From positions 1 through 5,146 of the forward strand of contig JAHEJF010000179.1 of NCBI GenBank assembly GCA_024639025.1: DNA of 5,146 nt. The letters run 5' to 3'. This DNA is from Ahrensia sp. (GTDB lineage: Bacteria > Pseudomonadota > Alphaproteobacteria > Rhizobiales > Rhizobiaceae). Position numbers and translations under genes: made by a program. The notes under the pieces were generated by a model. That model was not told the DNA's origin. It saw nothing but the letters and a program-made list of their open reading frames with translations, and ran no database searches. The stretch's first letter is position 1. Each line of letters starts with the position of its first letter. Positions 1 through 5,146 of this stretch are shown in pieces.

Positions 1-54
1 ATCACACATAAGCGTGAGGATAATTTATCTTTAAACTCTTTATATTTGCCCCAA

Positions 55-82
55 TTGACATAGAAGAGTCGGAAAATAGAAT
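55..82 (+). promoter_or_regulatory. Sigma70-type promoter of the sbmA/bacA-like gene
   Basis: A perfect -35 hexamer TTGACA (55-60) is followed after 16 bp by TAGAAT (77-82), five of six matches to the -10 consensus. Transcription would start near 89-90, giving a leader of about 16 nt that carries the Shine-Dalgarno sequence at 91-98. The DNA just upstream (about 20-47) is very AT-rich and could act like an UP element. This is the best promoter match in the window and suggests substantial basal expression of the transporter. The call rests on sequence match only. Confidence 0.75.
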
Positions 83-90
83 CCATAGCC

Positions 91-98
91 AAAGGCGG
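91..98 (+). promoter_or_regulatory. Ribosome binding site fixing the GTG start at 106
   Basis: AAAGGCGG lies 7 nt before the GTG at 106. It supports the GTG as the initiation codon, and the protein from that codon begins MFKSFFP, which is also how I remember the E. coli SbmA N-terminus. The start is therefore supported by spacing and by family similarity. Confidence 0.7.
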
Positions 99-105
99 TC
101 GACCT

Positions 106-1422
106 GTGTTCAAGTCATTTTTCCCCCAACCAAAGATATTCTTTCTGTCCTTTGTGCTGTGGGCTGCAGTTGCGGTTTTCATTTGGTACGTCGTCGGTGC
201 ATCGACTTGGGGGCAAGCACTCTTTGGAGCAACGCCGCCCGATGCGCCGCCAGTTATCGGTCTTGGCCACTTCGTGACGCCGGAATTCCTTTGGTTCTAT
301 GTTTATTACCTGGTTTTCAATATTCCATTTATCGGCTACTGGCACTGGCGAGCTAAACATCCCTGGGAACTCTGGTCCGTAGCGGGCGCTTCGGTGATCC
401 TGTTTGTCACCTACTTTAATGTGCAGGTTTCGGTGGCCATCAACAATTGGCGTAGACCGTTCTTTGACATGGTACAGAACGCTTTGGCCGAAAACCCTGA
501 TCCTGTGGTGTCTGTCGGAGATTTGTTTGAGCTGATTTGGATATTTGCCCAACTCGCTTTCATGTTTATCGCTGTGATTGTGGTGTTTCGCTATTTTGTC
601 AGCCATTGGATATTCCGCTGGCGCAATGCAATGAACAATTATTACATGGAGCGCTGGAAACAGGTCCGGCATATCGAAGGTGCCTCTCAGCGTGTCCAGG
701 AAGATACCATGCGCTTTGCAGGCATCATGGAAGGCCTGGGTGTTTCAGCCATTGATGCAGTCATGACCTTGATTGCGTTTCTGCCCATTTTGTGGGGATT
801 GTCGCAATATGTGCCAGAGGTTCCGTTTTTCGGCGCCGTACCACAGGCCCTGGTTTGGGCGGCGATTTTGTGGTCCGTCTTCGGTACTGTCTTGCTGGCA
901 ATTGCCGGAATCCGCCTGCCTGGACTTGAGTTCAAAAACCAGCGTGTGGAAGCAGCCTATCGAAAAGAACTGGTTTACGGAGAGGATGATCACGATCGGG
1001 CTCAGGCATTCTCGGTAGCAAACCTGTTCAACGATGTCAGACGCAACTATTTCAGGCTCTATCTCGAATATATGTATTTCAACGTCTTCCGGTTCGCCTA
1101 CCTCCAGGCGGATGGAATCTTCGGCTATGTGCTACTCATTCCAAGCATCATTGCAGGTGCGGCCATCGGATTTACTTTTGGTATCCTGCAGCAGATCCTG
1201 ACTGCCTTTAGCCAGGTGTCCAATTCATTCCAGTATCTGGTCAATTCGTGGCCGACGATTGTTGAACTGCTCTCCATTCACAAACGCCTGAAAACATTTG
1301 AGGCAGCGATCAATGAAGAGGATCTGCCCGATATCGACAAGGAGTGGCTGGATACCCATGGGACGACCAGCATCAGAGACATCGACGATCCGGAAGTGGA
1401 GTCCATCGGTCCCGGGGTTTGA
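106..1422 (+). CDS. sbmA: SbmA/BacA-family peptide antibiotic transporter
   Basis: Inner-membrane transporter of the SbmA/BacA family. Known members use the proton gradient to import peptides and peptide-like compounds such as microcins, proline-rich antimicrobial peptides and bleomycin. BacA of rhizobia and Brucella is needed for chronic host infection. The 438-residue product begins MFKSFFP and has hydrophobic segments near 13-31, 62-80, 93-112, 142-165, 212-234, 245-268 and 338-362. Strong family signatures are RHIEGASQRVQEDTMRF (188-204), PGLEFKNQRVEAAYRKEL (272-289) and VYGEDD (290-295). The fold resembles the membrane half of ABCD-type ABC exporters, but no Walker A or ABC signature is present, as expected for this family. 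It is somewhat longer than E. coli SbmA (406 residues) because of an acidic, hydrophilic C-terminal tail after about 400. It starts with GTG under its own promoter and converges on the DksA-like gene. Family identity is nearly certain; the physiological substrate is unknown. Confidence 0.95.
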   Translation: MFKSFFPQPKIFFLSFVLWAAVAVFIWYVVGASTWGQALFGATPPDAPPVIGLGHFVTPEFLWFYVYYLVFNIPFIGYWHWRAKHPWELWSVAGASVILFVTYFNVQVSVAINNWRRPFFDMVQNALAENPDPVVSVGDLFELIWIFAQLAFMFIAVIVVFRYFVSHWIFRWRNAMNNYYMERWKQVRHIEGASQRVQEDTMRFAGIMEGLGVSAIDAVMTLIAFLPILWGLSQYVPEVPFFGAVPQALVWAAILWSVFGTVLLAIAGIRLPGLEFKNQRVEAAYRKELVYGEDDHDRAQAFSVANLFNDVRRNYFRLYLEYMYFNVFRFAYLQADGIFGYVLLIPSIIAGAAIGFTFGILQQILTAFSQVSNSFQYLVNSWPTIVELLSIHKRLKTFEAAINEEDLPDIDKEWLDTHGTTSIRDIDDPEVESIGPGV

Positions 1423-1461
1423 TAGCGCCGGTATCGTTTGGAGCTATTTTGGCTGCACCTG

Positions 1462-1797
1462 TCAGGCTGATGCGCAGCCAACGCAGCGCTCAGCCATGGG
1501 GTCAATGGCCAGGCGACCGTCCGGGATTTCATCGCCGCACTCTTCGCAATAGCCGTATTCGTCCTCGGCTATTCGGCGCTCTGCCATCTCGATGCGGACC
1601 AGATCATGGGCGCGCTTTCGCTCAGTTGCTTGCGCCATTGCCTGTTGCTGCATGGCATCCATCCTTGACAAGCGACCGACCGAGTTCTGATCCAGTTCGA
1701 CAGGTGCGCGCATTTCTGCGCTCACTGAAGACAGGTTTTCCAACTCAGATCTGATAGCCGCCAACCGGGCTTTTGCCTTTTCAACATCGATCGCCAT
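1462..1797 (-). CDS. Short DksA/TraR-type C4 zinc-finger transcription factor
   Basis: Likely a cytoplasmic RNA polymerase secondary-channel protein of the DksA/TraR family, which modulates initiation, often with ppGpp. The 111-residue product has an N-terminal charged helix (about 1-28), a conserved-looking segment ELDQNSVGRLSRMDAMQ (34-50) and a second long helix (50-80). A C-terminal four-cysteine finger follows: C84-x2-C87-x17-C105-x2-C108. E. coli DksA is 151 residues and TraR about 73, so this is an intermediate form; I recall alphaproteobacterial proteins of this size with the same VGRLSRMDA segment. I do not see the classic DxxDxA coiled-coil tip of DksA at an equivalent place, so its effect on polymerase may differ. 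The ATG at 1797 gives the expected family N-terminus but has no clear Shine-Dalgarno sequence before it. The gene converges with sbmA (39 bp) and diverges from the NnrU gene (42 bp). Family is certain; targets are unknown. Confidence 0.9.
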   Translation of the reverse strand: MAIDVEKAKARLAAIRSELENLSSVSAEMRAPVELDQNSVGRLSRMDAMQQQAMAQATERKRAHDLVRIEMAERRIAEDEYGYCEECGDEIPDGRLAIDPMAERCVGCASA

Positions 1798-1803
1798 GAT
1801 ACA

Positions 1804-1832
1804 AGGCTAAGAACAACAATTGGTAATGGCAA
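1804..1832 (-). promoter_or_regulatory. Possible promoter of the DksA-like gene (leaderless?)
   Basis: Read on the minus strand, TTGCCA (1832-1827; five of six to TTGACA) is followed after 17 bp by TAGCCT (1809-1804). The latter keeps the important T, A and final T of a -10 box. The predicted start point, about 7 nt further, falls at or next to the ATG at 1797. That would give a leaderless transcript and fits the absence of a Shine-Dalgarno sequence. The -10 match is weak and this is a tentative call. Confidence 0.3.
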
Positions 1833-1839
1833 GGCAATC

Positions 1840-2409
1840 ATGATCTGGCTCATCATTGGACTTATTCTGTTTCTGGGCATGCATTCGGTGCGTATGGCCC
1901 TTCCTGGCCTCCGCGAAGTGCTCTGGCAAGCCTGGGGCGAAAACGCATGGAAAGGCATCTACTCTCTTGTATCGCTACTCGGCATTATCCTCGTGGTCTG
2001 GGGATTTGGCCTGACGCGGGAACAAGGTGTCCAAGTGTATGATCCGCCGAGTTGGGGGCTCCACGTTACCCTGTTTTTGATGTTTATTTCCTTTTCGCTG
2101 CTGCCATTCAACATGCGCTCCTCTCGTTTAAGGCCCCTGATCAAAAATCCTTTCCTGCTGGCGGTTGCCCTGTGGTCGATCGGGCATCTTCTGGCCAATG
2201 GTGATCTTGCCTCGGTCCTGCTTTTTGGATCCTTTTTGCTCTGGACCATCGCAAACAGGCTTTCCCTCACGCGTCGGCCAGATGTGGCACCCGCCGCTGT
2301 GCCACTGGTACAAGACATTGTTGCCGTTGGAGCGGCTTGGTTGATCTATCTGCTGTTCTTGTTCGTGCTGCATGAATGGTTGTTTGGTGTGGCGCCGGTG
2401 GCAGTGTAG
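1840..2409 (+). CDS. NnrU-family integral membrane protein
   Basis: A 189-residue polytopic inner-membrane protein of the NnrU family. Hydrophobic segments lie near 1-19, 40-57, 74-92, 104-118, 122-138 and 158-179. Recognisable family motifs are FLGMHSVR (11-18), WKGIYSLVSL (38-47 region), LLANGDLASVLLFGSFLLW (117-135) and the C-terminal LHEWLFGVAPV (177-187). The family is named for a Rhodobacter gene linked to nitrite and nitric oxide reduction. Its plant relative Z-ISO, a zeta-carotene isomerase, is a heme-b protein using histidine ligation. Histidines here at 15, 75, 116 and 178 are candidates for cofactor binding; that is inference. The ATG at 1840 has only a weak upstream AAGG (1831-1834), and another ATG at 1826 is out of frame. 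No denitrification gene is in view, so a role in that pathway is unsupported. It lies 85 bp before the TPR gene, in the same orientation. Confidence 0.92.
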   Translation: MIWLIIGLILFLGMHSVRMALPGLREVLWQAWGENAWKGIYSLVSLLGIILVVWGFGLTREQGVQVYDPPSWGLHVTLFLMFISFSLLPFNMRSSRLRPLIKNPFLLAVALWSIGHLLANGDLASVLLFGSFLLWTIANRLSLTRRPDVAPAAVPLVQDIVAVGAAWLIYLLFLFVLHEWLFGVAPVAV

Positions 2410-2480
2410 AGAAATCACCAATTCAACGGGATTCCCCCTTACATTCGTCAACGTTTGCCGCTAAACGCGGGTCAATAAAT

Positions 2481-2487
2481 GAGAAGG
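2481..2487 (+). promoter_or_regulatory. Strong ribosome binding site of the TPR gene
   Basis: GAGAAGG sits 7 nt before the ATG at 2495 and is the best Shine-Dalgarno match in the window. It fixes that start. I see no convincing promoter in the 85 bp after the NnrU gene, so the TPR gene may be read through from upstream or use a weak local promoter. Confidence 0.65.
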
Positions 2488-2494
2488 TGCAAAA

Positions 2495-3166
2495 ATGTCT
2501 GACGACAGTTTTATCCGGGAAGTCGAGGAAGAGCTTCGATCTGATCGGCTCAAAAGCTTCTGGGAGCGATTTGGTACAATTATCATTGGTGGCGCTGTTT
2601 TGCTTATTGCAGCGACCGCAGCGACCCGATTTTATGACTACTACACGACCAGTCAGGCTAATGACTCGGGCGACAAATTCCTTGTCGCGCTCAATCTGGC
2701 CAATGAGGGTAAGAACGAAGAAGCACTGACCGCATTGCAGGATCTCGAGCAAAATGGTTATGGCCAGTATCCTGTTCTGGCAAGGATGCGCGCTGCGACG
2801 GTATTGGCCGAAGAAGGAAAAGTTGATGAGGCAGCTGCCGCATTCGACGCGATTGGTGCAGACAGTTCTGTGCCGCCTGCAATCAGGGACATGGCAAAAA
2901 TTCGATCCGGTTATGTGCTTGTCGATAATGCGGAATACACAGAGGTTGCCCGTCGGGTCGAAGCGCTTTCAGCGCCGGACAACACAATGCGACATGCGGC
3001 GAGAGAAATCATGGGTCTGGCCGCTTGGCGCAGCGAACGCTACGAAGACGCCCAAAGGTTCTTCACTGAGATATCAAATGATGAATCTACGCCATCAGGC
3101 ATGGGCGAAAGAGCACGGATCATGTTGGAGCTGATTACTGCTTCCGGCAAGGTGGCCTCGGGGTGA
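2495..3166 (+). CDS. Membrane-anchored TPR protein, YfgM-like
   Basis: A 223-residue protein with a short, charged cytoplasmic N-terminus containing [22 protein letters not shown] (split as 6-16 and 17-27). One membrane segment follows (about 28-45, [18 protein letters not shown]), then a periplasmic region of helical repeats. TPR-like units are visible around 60-87, 95-122 and 168-197; the last contains [18 protein letters not shown] (173-190). This layout matches YfgM-type proteins, which in E. coli are ancillary subunits of the SecYEG translocon and take part in periplasmic chaperone networks. The position directly before der supports the call, because yfgM also lies near der in enterobacteria. 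There bamB separates the two; here it is absent and the gene overlaps der by GTGA. The ATG at 2495 has a strong Shine-Dalgarno sequence. Architecture and synteny are clear; SecYEG association in this organism is inferred. Confidence 0.88.
   Translation: MSDDSFIREVEEELRSDRLKSFWERFGTIIIGGAVLLIAATAATRFYDYYTTSQANDSGDKFLVALNLANEGKNEEALTALQDLEQNGYGQYPVLARMRAATVLAEEGKVDEAAAAFDAIGADSSVPPAIRDMAKIRSGYVLVDNAEYTEVARRVEALSAPDNTMRHAAREIMGLAAWRSERYEDAQRFFTEISNDESTPSGMGERARIMLELITASGKVASG
3163..3166 (+). other. GTGA start-stop overlap coupling the TPR gene to der
   Basis: The GTG initiation codon of der (3163-3165) shares bases with the TGA stop of the TPR gene (3164-3166). An AAGGTGG Shine-Dalgarno-like stretch (3149-3155) lies inside the upstream gene, 7 nt before the start. 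This arrangement usually means terminating ribosomes restart on the downstream gene, so the two proteins should be made in linked amounts. Confidence 0.85.
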
Positions 3167-4590
3167 GCTTTGCAGTCGCGATCGTCGGACGACCAAATGT
3201 CGGCAAATCCACTCTTTTCAACCGGCTCGTAGGCAAAAAGATTGCCATCGTGCACGATCAACCCGGTGTGACCCGCGATCGCCGTCGCCATGATGCGCGA
3301 CTGTTTGATCTTGAGTTCGAGGTTATCGACACAGCCGGACTGGAAGAGGGCAAGGCCGAAACCTTACCAGGCCGGATGCGCGAACAGACACTGGTGGCCG
3401 TCGAGGAAGCAGACATGGTGCTGTTTCTGATTGATGCCAAATGGGGTCTGACTTCCGACGACAAGACTTTTGCCGACATTTTGCGCCGCGCCAACAAACC
3501 GGTGGTCCTGGTCGCCAACAAGTCTGAGGCAAGGAATTCAGACAGCGGGTATTACGAAAGTTATCGGTTGGGTCTGGGCGATCCTGTGCCCATTTCAGCC
3601 GAACACGGTGAAGGCATGACAGATTTGCGTCAGGCAATCGTGGATGCGGTCGGTGAGGATGTTGCCTATGCCGAAGGTGGTCAGACCGTTGAGGCGCGCG
3701 TCAATGTCACGGTGCATGACGATGAATTTGAAGACGATGATTTTGAGCCCGAATACGACGACACCAAGCCGATGCAGATTGCCATCGTTGGCCGCCCGAA
3801 CGCAGGAAAGAGCACTCTGATCAATCAGATGATTGGCCAGGAACGCTTGCTCACAGGACCTGAAGCTGGAATCACCCGCGACTCCATTTCGGTAGATTGG
3901 GAGTGGGAAGGGCGCAAGATCCGCTTGTTCGATACTGCCGGGATGCGGCGCAAATCAAAGGTACAAGAGAAACTCGAGAAAATGTCGGTTGGCGACAGCC
4001 TACGTGCCATCAGATTTGCCGAAGTGGTTGTGGTTGTTTTTGATGCCACCATTTCCTTTGAGAAACAGGACCTGCAGATCGTTGATCTTATTGCGCGGGA
4101 GGGCCGGGCGCCTGTGATCGCCTTCAACAAATGGGATCTGGTTGAAAACCGTCAGGAAGTTCTGGCAGACTTGCGGGAAAAAACCACCCGGCTCCTGCCA
4201 CAGATTCGCGGCGTGCGTGCTGTTCCCGTGTCCGGACAAACAGGTGTGGGTGTCGACAAACTCATGCGCGAAATAGTCGAAACGCACAAAGTCTGGAACA
4301 AGCGCATATCAACCGCCCGGCTCAATCGATGGCTGGAAATGGTCGTTGCTCACCATCCTCCGCCAGCGGTGCGCGGCAGGCGGCTCAAGCTCAAATACAT
4401 GACTCAGGCCAAAACACGCCCGCCAGGTTTTGTCATCTCGTGCACACGGCCAGACGCCGTGCCGGACAGCTACCAAAGATATTTGGTCAATGCGCTACGC
4501 GAAGACTTTGCGATACCGGGTGTTCCCGTACGCATGATGCTGCGCGCAAGTGAAAATCCTTTTGCCAGCCGGGCCAAACGCAAGCATTGA
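3163..4590 (+). CDS. der: Ribosome biogenesis GTPase Der (EngA)
   Basis: Essential double-GTPase that binds the 50S subunit and is needed for its maturation. The 475-residue product has two consecutive G domains and a C-terminal KH-like RNA-binding domain. In G domain 1: P-loop GRPNVGKS (9-16), GVTRDR (35-40), DTAG (56-59), NKSE (119-122) and SAE (145-147). In G domain 2: GRPNAGKS (210-217), GITRDS (236-241), DTAG (257-260), NKWD (322-325) and VSG (356-358). The KH-like domain spans about 376-465 and includes [17 protein letters not shown] (407-423). A strongly acidic linker (186-200, [13 protein letters not shown]) joins the G domains, as in many Der proteins. The first NKxD motif has E for D, a variant also seen in other EngA proteins. 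The GTG start at 3163 overlaps the TPR gene's stop, with AAGGTGG (3149-3155) upstream, so the pair is probably translationally coupled. Length is normal for alphaproteobacteria. Confidence 0.98.
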   Translation: MSFAVAIVGRPNVGKSTLFNRLVGKKIAIVHDQPGVTRDRRRHDARLFDLEFEVIDTAGLEEGKAETLPGRMREQTLVAVEEADMVLFLIDAKWGLTSDDKTFADILRRANKPVVLVANKSEARNSDSGYYESYRLGLGDPVPISAEHGEGMTDLRQAIVDAVGEDVAYAEGGQTVEARVNVTVHDDEFEDDDFEPEYDDTKPMQIAIVGRPNAGKSTLINQMIGQERLLTGPEAGITRDSISVDWEWEGRKIRLFDTAGMRRKSKVQEKLEKMSVGDSLRAIRFAEVVVVVFDATISFEKQDLQIVDLIAREGRAPVIAFNKWDLVENRQEVLADLREKTTRLLPQIRGVRAVPVSGQTGVGVDKLMREIVETHKVWNKRISTARLNRWLEMVVAHHPPPAVRGRRLKLKYMTQAKTRPPGFVISCTRPDAVPDSYQRYLVNALREDFAIPGVPVRMMLRASENPFASRAKRKH

Positions 4591-4776
4591 TTAGGCTTGA
4601 ACCTTACACGCACAACGATCGTGATATTGCCTCGCAAGTCAGCAAGAATTCAGGATTTAACCAATATTTTTAAGGTTACCTGCTAACCGCAATCTTCAAT
4701 TGCGATGGCTGACCCCTGACTTTCGTAGTATTTTCTCAGTCTGGTCTAGCATTGACATGGACTCGGGCGGCGGGAA
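4591..4776. other. Intergenic region after der with small inverted repeats
   Basis: No convincing coding sequence lies in this 186-bp gap. It holds the palindrome ACGATCGT (4615-4622); TAACC (4658-4662), GGTTA (4674-4678) and TAACC (4684-4688), which can pair in two mutually exclusive ways; and CGCAAT-5-ATTGCG (4688-4693/4699-4704). No stem is followed by a run of T on either strand, so a standard intrinsic terminator for der is not visible. A TTGACA (4753-4758) near the right end could be a -35 element for the next gene, though no good -10 box follows it. Confidence 0.6.
4674..4704 (+). repeat. Two adjacent short hairpins sharing one base
   Basis: GGTTA-CCTGC-TAACC (4674-4688) is immediately followed by CGCAAT-CTTCA-ATTGCG (4688-4704); both are perfect short stems with 5-nt loops that share base 4688. 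The TAACC at 4658-4662 could instead pair with the GGTTA at 4674-4678. No U-run follows, so these are weak as terminators. They could be an RNA processing or 3'-end stability element for the der transcript, or chance in short AT-rich DNA. Confidence 0.4.
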
Positions 4777-5146
4777 ATGAACGATGAGCGCACACCTATG
4801 AATATTCTCACAGCAACATTGATGAAACGCATGGCATTGCTGTTCGTTGCCGGTTTAATTGGGCTGGCGGCCATTCTCTATGGTTATCGTCTGGGATATG
4901 ACCTGCTGGAAAAATACCCTCCGGATTGGTCAGTATTTGGAATTTCAAAAGCGGTTGCATTGTTGATTGCAACCTGGATGTCCTACAGAGCTTTGCGCCC
5001 CGAAATAGATATTGAAAACCCAATGAACTGGCACGAGTTGCCGCCGGGATCGCTTTCCATTGGCGTATCCATTCTGCTTGCATCGGCGGCAGCCGTACTG
5101 CTCGTACCTGATCAGATATCGGGCTTTGTCCGCGAAACAGAGCCGG
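4777..5146 (+). CDS. Hypothetical multi-spanning membrane protein, 3' end missing
   Basis: An open frame from the ATG at 4777 runs to the window edge (123 residues, incomplete). A stop at 4753-4755 bounds it upstream. I do not recognise a family. It has likely membrane segments near 19-37 (MALLFVAGLIGLAAILYGY), 53-70 (VFGISKAVALLIATWMSY) and 92-110 (SLSIGVSILLASAAAVLLV). Polar loops include LLEKYPPDW (43-51) and RPEIDIENPMNWHELPPG (74-91). Codon use resembles its neighbours and there is no stop across 370 bases. The start is uncertain: ATG 4777 has a G-rich stretch too close upstream, whereas ATG 4798 (seven codons later) has GATGAG (4783-4788) before it. It is separated from der by 186 bp and may have its own promoter. 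That it is a real gene is likely; its function is unknown. Confidence 0.72.
   Translation, partial: MNDERTPMNILTATLMKRMALLFVAGLIGLAAILYGYRLGYDLLEKYPPDWSVFGISKAVALLIATWMSYRALRPEIDIENPMNWHELPPGSLSIGVSILLASAAAVLLVPDQISGFVRETEP

Noticed and set aside
1..63. Short open frame at the left edge ending at TAG 61-63, considered as the tail of an upstream gene
   Set aside because: Only 20 codons, AT-rich, and it runs into the -35 element of the transporter promoter; it is more likely non-coding, though a gene tail cannot be fully excluded.
115..672. Minus-strand open frame of 185 codons inside the transporter gene
   Set aside because: It lies wholly opposite a well-supported SbmA-family gene, is low-complexity and rich in His, Arg and Lys, and has no recognisable domain. 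It is a complement-strand shadow.
1451..1479. GGCTGC...GCAGCC inverted repeat near the convergent 3' ends, considered as a bidirectional terminator
   Set aside because: Only 6 bp of stem with a 17-nt loop, it lies mostly inside coding sequence, and no T-run follows on either strand.
1344..1754. Plus-strand open frame of 136 codons overlapping the end of the transporter gene and the DksA-like gene
   Set aside because: The minus strand carries an intact zinc-finger protein with all four cysteines; the plus-strand product is rich in Arg and Pro and has no family resemblance.
2452..2467. CGTTT-6-AAACG inverted repeat before the TPR gene, considered as a terminator or operator
   Set aside because: The stem is only 5 bp, there is no T-run, and an alternative CCGC/GCGG pairing overlaps it; nothing separates it from chance.
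3163..3765. First G domain of Der with NKSE instead of NKxD, considered as a degenerate nucleotide site
   Set aside because: Glu at this position occurs in other EngA/Der proteins, and the P-loop and DTAG motifs are intact, so loss of function is not indicated.
4596..4628. CTTGAAC just after der, considered as an RpoH-type or sigma70 -35 element
   Set aside because: The nearest -10-like sequence (TGATAT, 4622-4627) is about 20 bp away and matches poorly.
4657..4673. CtrA-like box TTAACC...TTAA after der
   Set aside because: The spacing between the TTAA halves is 9 nt rather than the 7 nt of the CtrA consensus, and the half-site reads TTAACCAA rather than TTAACCAT.

Overview
The window looks like a chromosomal segment of an alphaproteobacterium, most likely of the Hyphomicrobiales (Rhizobiales). 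Three things point there: an SbmA/BacA-type peptide transporter, a short DksA-like zinc-finger protein of the kind common in that class, and the order NnrU-family protein, membrane-anchored TPR protein, Der. Base composition is moderate and similar across the genes. I see no tRNA, rRNA, insertion sequence, CRISPR array or phage gene. Genus-level assignment is not possible from the sequence alone.

Layout. Positions 1-105 form an AT-rich leader with a near-consensus sigma70 promoter (TTGACA, 16 bp, TAGAAT) and a Shine-Dalgarno sequence serving a GTG-started sbmA/bacA-type gene (106-1422). Facing it 39 bp away is a short DksA/TraR-type zinc-finger gene on the minus strand (1462-1797). That gene diverges, across only 42 bp, from an NnrU-family membrane protein gene (1840-2409). 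After 85 bp comes a TPR protein with one N-terminal membrane anchor (2495-3166), resembling YfgM, the SecYEG ancillary subunit. It overlaps der (3163-4590) by four bases (GTGA). A 186-bp gap (4591-4776) holds small competing inverted repeats but no convincing terminator. A small multi-spanning membrane protein of unknown function then begins at 4777 (or 4798) and runs off the right edge.

How the genes fit together. The TPR protein and Der are a translationally coupled pair joining envelope or secretion chaperoning to 50S ribosome assembly. The same two genes flank bamB in enterobacteria, but no bamB lies between them here. The DksA-like protein probably acts on RNA polymerase. The transporter imports peptides and peptide antibiotics and has no ATPase partner in view. 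The NnrU protein is an integral membrane protein whose family name comes from denitrification, but nothing here is denitrification-related.

Most of the window is ordinary housekeeping and envelope DNA, and I found no clear evidence of a new multi-gene system. The best points for a second look are the unknown membrane protein at the right edge, the possibly leaderless DksA-like gene, the competing repeats after der, and the NnrU protein's role.
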